Positions 8,661 to 15,652 of a stretch of 15,652 bases of DNA are shown here, in pieces. A program made the position numbers and the translations under genes. A model generated the notes under the pieces. The model ran no database searches, was not told where the DNA came from, and saw only the letters and a list, made by a program, of their open reading frames with translations. Positions within the stretch are counted from its first letter, which is position 1; each line of letters begins with the position of its first letter. The DNA comes from Acanthamoeba sp. SK_2022b (Eukaryota > Discosea > Longamoebia > Acanthamoebidae), in contig JANDJZ010000951.1 in NCBI GenBank assembly GCA_027943245.1, positions 1-15,652 of the forward strand, given 5' to 3'.

Positions 8661-9177
8661 ATGCCACTGCCGTTGCCGCCCACGACCAGGGCGGAAACTC
8701 ACCACAATGAACCTGAACCGGTCACTCTTCATCAAGGACCTGTCGAAGTGGAAGCCAACGACCAGGAAAACGAAGGTACTGCACAACAGGTTCAAGATGA
8801 TCGACCTAGATATCGCGACTTCAATCCTGTCACTCGAAGTGATTCGCGACGACAAAGACAGGTCGATACTACTACGTCAAGCAGGCAAGATACAAGAACT
8901 ACTACACGACTTCGGATTCACAACCTCGAAGGCAATCGGCACGCCCATGGAGCCCGGTCTCCAGCTTCCTACGCTCGAGAAGACTCCGCCAGAGTTCGTC
9001 AACGTGCCGTACCAATCGGCTGTAGGACGGCTCAACTACATTGCCCTGGCCTCACGACCGGACATTGCGTACGCGACATGTGTCCTCAGTAGGCATCTGA
9101 ACGCCTATGGGGGGGAACACTGGGCCGCGGTGAAACATTTATTCAGGTACTTGCATGGCACGCAAGAGCTGGCGATA
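8661..9177 (+). pseudogene. Reverse transcriptase remnant, catalytic part lost, frame change
   Basis: The integrase-RT linker continues in the original frame to about 8770 (PLPLPPTTRAETHHNEPEP and onward). From about 8775 the homologous protein is in the next frame: VLHNRFKMIDLDIATSILSL, then HDFGFTTSKAIGTPMEPG, and the conserved YQSAVGRLNYIALASRPDIAYA and HWAAVKHLFRYLHGT blocks. These are the thumb/connection part of copia RT. The fingers and palm, including the YVDD box, are absent, so a deletion of several hundred bases that also changed the frame lies near 8745-8790. A TGA at 9178-9180 ends this piece. Polymerase activity is impossible from this copy. Confidence 0.87.
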
Positions 9178-9180
9178 TGA

Positions 9181-9684
9181 TACACACCAGACGCGAGCGG
9201 CCTCACGACTAGAGGCTTCTCAGATGCCGACTGGGCCGGAGACAAGACTACGCGCAAGTCAACATCCAGTATACTCTACACAATTGCAGGTGGCCCGGTC
9301 TACTGGAGAGCGAAGAATCAATCCTGCATAGCTACGTCAACAGCCAAGGCCAAACTCAACACGCTGGCCGAAGCCATCAAGCACACGATCTTCCTCAGCC
9401 ACTTCTACAACGACTTAGGACTCGATCGAGCGAGTCGAATGCCGATCTACTGTGACAACGAGAGTGCACTGATGATCGCGACCTCACGACCCGGCGAGTA
9501 CCATCAGCGGTCAAAGCACTATGGCATCAAGTTGGCGCTGGTACACGAGAACCTAGCCAGCAAGACGATTAGCCTTCATCACATGCCCACAGCCATCATG
9601 CCGGCCGATATGCTCACGAAGGCCCTCAGTAGAGGACGCATGAATGACTTGTGTGTTGAGCTAAATCTTGTAAGGTGTTCCTGA
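9181..9684 (+). pseudogene. Copia-type RNase H domain, acidic residues changed
   Basis: RNase H removes the RNA strand during cDNA synthesis. This frame is the same as the RT remnant and is open for 167 codons to TGA at 9682-9684. It shows GFSDADWAGD (first Asp at 9223), RKSTSSILYTIAGGPVYWRA, the DNESA motif (Asp at 9454) and the QRSKHYGIKLALVHENLA and MPADMLTKALS end typical of copia polyproteins. In the segment that normally reads EAE after Ser-Thr, both acidic positions are Lys (AAG at 9346, AAA at 9352), so catalysis is probably lost. There is no natural start codon before 9439; the domain was translated as part of the polyprotein. Confidence 0.87.
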
Positions 9685-9689
9685 TACTG

Positions 9690-9699
9690 TTAAGGGGCG
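9690..9699 (+). promoter_or_regulatory. Polypurine tract of the copia-type element
   Basis: TTAAGGGGCG lies directly before the 3' LTR, in the position of the plus-strand primer. The purine core AAGGGG is short and is followed by CG, so it is a minimal tract. Position is the main support. Confidence 0.6.
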
Positions 9700-9925
9700 T
9701 GTTGTGAGTTACCTAATAAGGTACTCTGATCAACAGTCACTCTGGAACACCAAATGAGGTAGGACTTAATGAGCTCATGGCACATTAAGGCATGCCTTAA
9801 GTTTAGGAGTTATGTTGTAGTACAACTGTCTACAACAATATATTCAGCAGTAATAAAACCAGAGAGAACCCCTGTTCTCTCTCACTTCACACTTTACTCT
9901 TCACCACATAGCGTACATCACAACA
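9700..9925 (+). repeat. 3' LTR of the copia-type element
   Basis: This 226-bp copy is identical to the 5' LTR except for two A/G differences near the start and at one third of its length. It has the same TGTTGTGA...TCACAACA ends and is followed by the duplicated target TGGTG at 9926-9930. Confidence 0.97.
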
Positions 9926-10370
9926 TGGTGTTGTGGTGGTGTGGTGGTAGTGTGGTGGTATTTTGGCGTTGTAGTTGTGGTGCTGGTGTGGTATTGTGGT
10001 GATGTGGTTGTGTTGTGGTGGTGTTGTGAGGTTTTTGTGGTGTTGGTGTGGTGATGTTGTTAGTGATGGTGTGGCGTTGTGGGGATGGTGTGGTTATGGT
10101 GTGGTTTGTAGTGATTGTGTTGTGGTGGTGAGTTGTGGTGGTGTGGTGGTGTGTAGTTGTGATAATGGTGGTGGTGATGTTTTGCTGCTGGAATTGTGGT
10201 GTGATATTGTGGTGGTGGAATTGTGGTGATGGTGTGGTGTTATGGTGAGAGTGTGTTATGGTGATAGTGGTGGTGTTGTGGTGATAGTGTGGTGTTGTTA
10301 TGGTGATAGTGGTGGTGTTGTGATGTTGTGATGTTGTTGTGATGTTGGGATGATGTTGTGGTGTTGTGTT
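9926..10370. repeat. G/T-rich degenerate triplet tract
   Basis: This resumes the same satellite as before 6461. It is somewhat more diverged, with more A-containing words such as GTGATAGTGG. No gene is seen. Confidence 0.85.
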
Positions 10371-10565
10371 GGCTGACCCCTTGGCTTGGGCAGGGTTGAA
10401 AGCCATGTGCAAAAACACAATTGTGGGAGATGGGTTAGGTGATGCAGCAGTGGATTGTGAGAATGGCACATGCATATTCCCTGCCATCCTCCACTCCCTC
10501 TGCTAGCGGCACTCCTCAAAAGCCCCATAATCAACTTCTCCCTGTAAATCAGCAGCCTTCACTGG
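10371..10565. other. Island of ordinary-complexity DNA (A), possible gene remnant
   Basis: About 195 bp of balanced composition sit inside the satellite, with sharp edges. On the + strand a frame is open for 44 codons from 10372 to a TAG at 10504 (reads ADPLAWAGLKAMCKNT, later CENGTCIFPAILHSLC). On the - strand a frame crosses the whole island with one TAG (10503-10505), reading VKAADLQGEVDYGAFEECR before it and a Ser/Pro-rich stretch after it. I recognise neither. On the - strand the island is preceded by CACCACACCCAG, which could be a splice acceptor. It may be an exon remnant or other single-copy insertion; the strand is undecided. Confidence 0.45.
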
Positions 10566-11007
10566 GTGTGGTGGTGTGGTGTGGTGATGTTGTGGTGATG
10601 GGATGGTGGTATTGTGGTGGTGGTGTATTGTTGGGCGATGGTGTGGGGATGTTGTTGGGGTGGTCTTGTGGTAATGTGGTAATGTGGTGGTGTGGTGTTG
10701 TGATGATGTGTGGTGGTGTGGCGGTGTTGTGGTGATGTTGAGTTGTGTGGTGGTGATGATGTTGTGATGGTCATGGTGATGTTGTGGTGTTGTGGTGTTG
10801 TGGTGTTGTGGTAGTGGTGTTGTGGTGGTGTGGTCTGTTGTGGTGGTGTGGTGATGTTGTGGTGGTGTTGTGGTGTTGTTGTGGTTGTGTGGTGTGGTGG
10901 TGATGTTGTAATGATGTAGTGGTGGTGTGGTAGTGTGGTGATGGTGGTGGTGGTGGTGGTGTAGTGATGTAGTGGTGTTGTTGTGATGTTGTAGTATTGT
11001 GGTAATG
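10566..11007. repeat. G/T-rich degenerate triplet tract between two islands
   Basis: This is satellite of the usual TGN type. If the flanking islands are exons of one - strand gene, this tract would be its intron; nothing in the sequence demands that. Confidence 0.85.
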
Positions 11008-11310
11008 TGCCATGGTTTGATTTCATTAAACTTTCTGTATGTCACCACATAATTTCAATTTGGGCGTTGGTGGTACATGTTTTTATCATGGTTTATTGGT
11101 GATTCTTTAGATGCCCCTGGCATCACTCTGGGGTAATGAGCCAAAATAGACAAAAAAGCTGGGCTTGAAAGCAGAGCAACAAAGAGCAGGGTTCCCATGG
11201 ATGCCATGTACACTGTGGATGTGTTGGCCAAGCCATGCAACAACAGCAAACACAGGTAGTTTTCATGAGATGCTCTATGTGTAAGGGTAACAAGTTCACA
11301 TTGCAATGTT
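11008..11310. other. Island of ordinary-complexity DNA (B) with a - strand open frame
   Basis: About 300 bp of ordinary composition. On the - strand a frame starting in the satellite at 11342 stays open to a stop at 11055, including about 80 codons of non-repeat sequence. It is hydrophobic in the middle (NYLCLLLLHGLA, then MASMGTLLFVALLSSPAFLSI) and polar at the end (PRVMPGASKESPINHDK), as a short membrane protein piece might be. I recognise no family. The + strand is interrupted by stops in every frame. An unbroken frame of this length could arise by chance at the few-per-cent level, so coding status is uncertain. Confidence 0.4.
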
Positions 11311-11967
11311 GTGTTGTAGTTGTGGTGGTGATGGTGGTACAATGGTGGTGGTGGTGGTGGTTGCGTGGTGGTGTGGTGGTTAGGTTACGTTTCAGTGCTG
11401 GTGTGGTGGTGATGTTGGTGGTGTTGTTGTGGTGATGTTGTGGATGTTGTTGGTGTTGTTGTGGTGATGTTGTGGATGTTGTTGGTGTTGTTGTGGTGAT
11501 GTTATGGTGGTGTTGGTGTGCTTGTGATGGTGTTGTGGTGGTGTGATGGTGGTGTGATGGTGTTGTGGTGTGGTGGTGTTGTGGTGGTGTTGTGGTGTTG
11601 TGGTGGTGTGATGTGTTGTGATGGTGTTGTGATGATGGTATGGTGATGCTGGTGTGTTGTGATGTTGTGATGTTGTGGTGTTGTGATAATTTGGTAATGT
11701 TGTGGTGTGGTGACGTTGTTGTGCTGTTGTAGTTGTGGTGTTGTGGTGGTTACCTGGTGTTGTGATGGTGGTGTTGTGATGGTGTTGTAGTTATGTTGTG
11801 GTGTTGTGGTGGTGTTGTAGTGATGTTGTTGTGTTGTTGTTGTGGTGGTGTGATGTTGTTGCAATGTTTTGGTGGTGCTGTAGTGTTGTGGTGGTGTTGT
11901 TGTGGTGCTGTGGCAGTGCCGTAGTGTTGCGGTGGGGATGTTGTGGTGATGGTGTGGTGGTGATGTT
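11311..11967. repeat. G/T-rich degenerate triplet tract
   Basis: TGN satellite, including a 32-bp tandem array at 11421-11507. It ends at the - strand solo LTR. Confidence 0.88.
11421..11507 (+). repeat. 32-bp tandem array
   Basis: A 32-bp unit beginning GTGTTGTTGTGGTGATGTTG and ending ATGTTGTTG occupies 11421-11452 and repeats perfectly at 11453-11484. A third partial copy starts at 11485 and diverges at about 11504. Confidence 0.85.
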
Positions 11968-12188
11968 TGTTGTGATGTACACTTTGTGGTGAAGAGTAAA
12001 GTGTGAAGTGAGAGAGAACAGGGTTCTCTCTGGTTTTATTACTGCTGAATATATTGTTGTAGACAGTTGTGCTACAACATAACTCCTAAACTTAAGGCAT
12101 GCCTTAATGTGCTATGAGCTCTGTAAGTCCTACCTCATTTGGTGTTCCAGAGTGACTGTTGAAGTACCTTATTAGGTAACTCACAACA
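11968..12188 (-). mobile_element. Solo LTR of the resident copia-type family, - orientation
   Basis: The reverse complement aligns end to end with the LTRs at 6461 and 9700. It starts TGTTGTGAGTTACCTAATAA, contains the 16-bp TTAAGGCATGCCTTAA palindrome intact, AGTAATAAAACC and the AGAGAGAAC/GTTCTCTCT hairpin, and ends ACATCACAACA. Length is 221 bp; a few bases are missing after GGTACT. It has a perfect 5-bp target duplication, ATGTT (11963-11967 and 12189-12193). No internal sequence is attached, so LTR-LTR recombination is the likely origin. Confidence 0.95.
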
Positions 12189-12903
12189 ATGTTGTGGTGG
12201 TGGTGGTGCTGTAGCGTTGTTGTGGTGGTGTTGTGGTGATGTTGTGGTGCTGTGGTGATATTGTGGTGGTGTTGTGGTGATGTTGTGGTGGTGTTGTGGT
12301 GATGTTGTGGTGTTGTGGTGGTGTGATGGTGGTGTGGTAGTGGTGAGGGTGTGGTGATGGTGGTGTTGTGGTGGTGTGGTGATGTTGTGGTGATGTTGTG
12401 GTGTTGTTGTGGTGTTATGGTGTTGGGATGGTGTTGTAGTGATGGTGTAGTGATGGTGTAGTGATGTTGTGGTGTTGAGATGGTGGTGTTGTGATGGTGT
12501 GGTGTTGTGGTGATGGTGTTGTGGTGTGATGATGGTGTTGTGATGGTGTTGTGGTGATGGTGTGGTGGTGGTGATGGTGTGGTGATGGTGTTATGGTGTT
12601 GTGATGTAGTGGTGAGGGTGTTGTGGTGATGGTGTTGTGATGGTGGTGTGATAGTGTTGTGGTGTGGTGATGGTATGTTGTGTTGATGGTGTGGTGATGG
12701 TGATGGTGTGGTGGTGATGGTGTTGTGATGTAGTGGTGTGGTGATGGTGTGGTGCTGTTGTGGTGGTGACATTGTGATGGTGTTGTGATGGTGTGGTGAT
12801 GATGTGGTGTTGTTGTGATAGTGTGGTGTTGTGGTGATGGTGGTGGTGATGTGGTGGGGATGTTGTGGTCATATTGTGGTGATGTTGTGGTGTTGTGGGT
12901 GTT
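12189..12903. repeat. G/T-rich degenerate triplet tract
   Basis: TGN satellite, rich in GATGGTGTTG and GTGATGGTG words in its second half, much like 2771-3920. The complementary His/Thr/Ser/Pro open frames are a consequence of composition. No gene is seen. Confidence 0.88.
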
Positions 12904-12921
12904 GTGATATTATGATATCAC
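12904..12921. repeat. Perfect hairpin at a G/T to A/C polarity switch
   Basis: GTGATAT (12904-12910), a TATG loop and ATATCAC (12915-12921) form a perfect 7-bp stem. The outer bases GTT and AAC extend it past a single-base bulge. It sits exactly at the flip, so the flanking G/T and A/C tracts form the imperfect arms of a far larger hairpin with this apex. Confidence 0.8.
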
Positions 12922-13732
12922 TAACTACACCACCACAACACTACCACACCACAACACCGCAATACCACAATATCACCACACCACGATACAACCACAACAT
13001 CACCACACCACCACACCACCACAACACCACAACACTGCAATACCACAATATCACCACACCACAACACAACCACAACATCACCACACCACCACCACACCGC
13101 ACCACCATCACGCCACACCACACCACCAACACCACCACAACTATACCACAACACTACAACATCACCACAAAACCACACTATCACACCACAACCACAACCA
13201 CAACCACAACCACAACCACAACCACAACCACAACCACAACCACAACCACAACCACAACCACAACCACAACCACAACCACAATCACAACACCGTCACCATC
13301 AACACCACCACCACATCATAGTACCACATCACCAACACATTACCACAGTGCCAACACCAACACCACCACACCACCATCACCACACCATCACCTCACCATT
13401 ACCATCACACCACCATCACATCACCATCACAACACCATCACCACCACAACACCATCACCACACCACCATCACACCACCACAACGCTATCACAACATCACC
13501 ATCACAACACCATCACCACCACAACACCATCACCACACCACCATCACACCACCACATCACCATCACAACATCATCACCACCACAACACCATCACCACACC
13601 ACCATCACACCACCACAACACCATCACACCAACACCACAACATCACCCCAACACCACAACATCACCACAACACCACAACACTACTACAACACAACAACAT
13701 AACTACAACAACCACAACACCAAAACACAGTG
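12922..13732. repeat. A/C-rich tract, inverted partner of both neighbours
   Basis: The + strand is A/C with scattered T (ATCACC words). It holds a perfect hexanucleotide array (13185-13280) and, after about 13350, CACCATCACAACACCATC units. One + strand frame reads open for about 300 codons, including roughly 33 Thr in a row across the hexamer array; this follows from A/C composition. The tract flips to G/T at 13727-13740 (ACACAGTGTGTGG). Confidence 0.88.
13185..13280 (+). repeat. Perfect (ACCACA)16 hexanucleotide array
   Basis: ACCACA repeats 16 times over exactly 96 bases without an error, ending at ATCACAACACC. The degenerate sequence around it has no comparable perfect run, so this is a recent slippage expansion. 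Confidence 0.93.
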
Positions 13733-14111
13733 TGTGGTGATGTTAGTGGTTTATTAGTGGTGTTGGGTGTTGTGTTGTAGTAGTGGTGATGTTTGGTGAT
13801 GTTGTGGTGTTTTTTTGTGATGTGTTGTTTGTGGTGTTGGTGTGGTTTTGTGGTGATGCTGTGGTGATGGTGTGGTGATGTGGTGGTGTTGTGGTTTGTG
13901 TGGTGATGTTGTGGTGATGTTGTGGTGGTGTTGTGGTGTTGTTGTTGTGGTGGTGGTGATGTGGAGATGGTGAGCTGTTGTTGTTGTGGTGGTGGTGATT
14001 TGGAGATAGTATGGTGGTGATGGTGTGGTGGTGGTGTTGGTGTGGTGGTGTTGTTGTGGTGTTGTGATGTTGTGCTGTTGTGGTGGTGTTGTGATGTTGT
14101 GGTGGTGTTGG

Positions 14112-14165
14112 TGGAGTTCTGATGGCATATTTCACCCACAGGCTTAATGCCATGAGCGGTGTTTT
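14112..14165. other. Small ordinary-complexity island (about 55 bp)
   Basis: GAGTTCTGATGGCATATTTC followed by ACCCACAGGCTTAATGCC and ATGAGCGG is unlike the satellite. On the - strand it reads MALSLWVKYAIRTP in a frame open on both sides, but it is too short to interpret. Confidence 0.4.
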
Positions 14166-15380
14166 AGTGGAGGTGTAGTGATGGTGATGGTGTTGTGGTG
14201 GGTGTTGTGGTGGTGATGTGGTGTTGTGGTGGTGGGTGTAGTTGTGTAGGTGTTGGTGGAGTGGTGATGGTAGTGGTGTTATGTTGTTGTGGTGATGGTG
14301 TTGTTGTGGTGTTCTTGTGGTGTTGTTGTGGTGTTGTGGTGTTGTGGTGTTGTGGTGATATTGTTGTGGTGTTTTTGTGCTGATGTGGTGTTGTTGTAGT
14401 GGTGATGGTGTTGTGGTCTTGTTGTTGTTGTGGTGATGATTATGTTGTTCGTGTTTTTGTGGAGTTGTTGTGGTGTTATTGTGGTGGTGATGATGTAGTG
14501 GTGGTGTTGTGGTGATGTTGTGGTGTTGTGGTGATAGTGTGGTTTTCATGTGCTGTTGTTGTGCTGATGTTGTGGAGATGTTGTGGGTGATGTGGTGATG
14601 TTGAGGTTGTGTTGTTGTCGTGTTGTAGTGGTGTTGTGGTGTGGTGATGTTTTGGTGTTCTAGTGGTGTTGTGTTGTTGTGGTGGTGTTGTTATGTTGTG
14701 GTGTTGTGGTGGTGTTGTGATGTTGTAGTGGTGTTGTGATGTTGTGGTCTTGTGATGATGTGGTGGTGTTGTGATGATGTTGTGGTGTTGTGGTGATGTT
14801 GTGGTGCTGTAGTGTGTGGTGATGTTGTGGTTATGCTGTAGTGTTGTGGTGGTGGTGGTGGTGTTGTGGTGATGTTGTGGTGATGTGATGGTGATGATTT
14901 TGTGGTGACGTTGTGGTGTTGTAGTGTTGTGGTGATGGTGGTGTTGTGGTGTTGTGGTGTAGTGCTGGTGTGGTGGTGGTGGTGTTGTGGTGTTGTGGTG
15001 GTGTTGTGGTATTGTGGTATTGTGGCAGTATAGTGGTGTTGTTGTGGTGGTATTGTGGGGTGTTGAGTGGTTGTGTTGGGGGCTGTAGGGATGCAGTGGT
15101 GCAGGTGTTGGTGTTGTGGTGATAGTAGGGTGATGTTGTGATGTGGTGTCGTGGTGAAGTGGTGGTGATGTTTTGGTGTTGTTTTTGGTGATGTTGTGGT
15201 GGTGGTGTTGTGATGTTGTGGTGGTGGTGTTGTGATGTTGTGGTGATGGTGTGGTGATGGTGTGGTGGTGGTGTGGTGCTGTATTGTTGTGGTGGTTGTG
15301 CTGTGGTGATGTTGTGGTGCTGTGGTGGTGTTGTGGTGATGTGGTGGTGTTGTGGTTGTGCTGTGGTGATGTTGTGGTGG

Positions 15381-15420
15381 TAACTGCGTGTTAAGGAAAA
15401 TGACACACTGCCCCAATATG
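15381..15420. other. Small ordinary-complexity island (about 40 bp)
   Basis: GTAACTGCGTGTTAAGGAAA followed by ATGACACACTGCCCC interrupts the G/T tract. No feature is recognised in it and it matches nothing else in the window by eye. Confidence 0.4.
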
Positions 15421-15652
15421 GTGGTGTTGTGATGGTGTTGTGGTGCTGTGGTGGTGGTGTTGTGATGGTGTTGTGGTGCTGTGGTGGTGGTGTTGTGGTG
15501 TGGTGGTGTTGTGGTGTTGTGATGGTGGTGTGGTGGTGGTGTGGTGTTGTGGTGAGATGGTGTTGTGGTGGGTGTTGTGGTAGTAATGTTGTGGTGTTGT
15601 GGTGTTTGTGGTGGTGGTGGTGGTGTGGGGGTGATGGTGGTGTTGTGGTGGT

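Larger units (their letters stand above)
6461..9925 (+). mobile_element. Full-length but defective Ty1/copia-type LTR retrotransposon
   Basis: The element is 3,465 bp, flanked by a perfect 5-bp target duplication TGGTG (6456-6460 and 9926-9930). In order it holds: 5' LTR, primer-binding site, broken gag-pol, purine-rich tract and 3' LTR. Domain order protease-integrase-RT-RNase H places it in Ty1/copia (integrase before RT). It is shorter than the roughly 5 kb usual for the group because most of the integrase core and most of RT are missing. The interior is GC- and CpG-rich, unlike the LTRs and the surrounding satellite. The LTRs differ by two bases only, so the insertion is young while the coding region is dead. 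Confidence 0.97.
13733..15652. repeat. G/T-rich degenerate triplet tract to the window end
   Basis: TGN satellite, with TTGTTGTGG words more common than elsewhere. Two small islands interrupt it: 14112-14165 and 15381-15420. It runs off the right edge. No gene is supported. Confidence 0.88.

Noticed and set aside
8526..9092. Frame from 8526 to 9092 as an independent protein
   Set aside because: Its first part is the integrase tail and linker, in frame with upstream gag-pol past the TGA at 8490. After about 8775 the real RT homology is in another frame, so the rest is out-of-frame translation.
1..15652. CRISPR-like array or telomere
   Set aside because: Repeats are degenerate and have no constant-repeat/unique-spacer pattern. 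Telomeric DNA would be a simple array of one polarity ending at a chromosome tip; here the polarity flips repeatedly and transposon insertions are embedded.

Overview
The window is eukaryotic. The evidence is a Ty1/copia-type LTR retrotransposon with LTRs, a tRNA-derived primer-binding site, a purine-rich tract and a Gag-Pol reading frame, plus two solo LTRs of the same family. All of these sit in about 12 kb of low-complexity DNA. Nothing bacterial is present (no operons, Shine-Dalgarno sites, tRNAs or rRNAs). I cannot name the host. No intact host gene is visible.

The low-complexity DNA is the dominant feature. On one strand it is almost entirely G and T, built from degenerate TGG/TGT/TGA triplets with TG phase slips; the other strand is the A/C complement. 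The polarity flips nine times. A/C is on the + strand at about 1-203, 2101-2310, 2383-2770, 3928-4507 and 12922-13732. G/T is on the + strand elsewhere. Most flips fold back on a short hairpin. Nested in the tracts are better-ordered arrays: an 11-bp array near 690, a 14-bp array near 900, a 12-bp ACATG array at 2137-2316, AACC/TACC tetranucleotide tracts near 2070, 2480-2770 and 3930, a 32-bp array near 11430, and a perfect (ACCACA)16 at 13185-13280.

The retrotransposon spans 6461-9925. Its two 226-bp LTRs differ at only two positions and it is flanked by a perfect 5-bp duplication (TGGTG). The primer site matches the anticodon arm of initiator methionine tRNA, as in copia and Ty5 half-tRNA priming. 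The coding part is dead: three in-frame TGA codons, a changed protease catalytic motif, an in-frame deletion of most of the integrase core, loss of most of the reverse transcriptase with a frame change, and changed RNase H acidic residues. Near-identical LTRs around so damaged an interior suggest that a defective copy was mobilised in trans.

A + strand solo LTR lies at 1084-1319 and a - strand solo LTR at 11968-12188, each with a recognisable target duplication. Two islands of ordinary complexity (10371-10565 and 11008-11310) and a few very small ones interrupt the right-hand tracts. They contain short open frames that I do not recognise and may be gene remnants.
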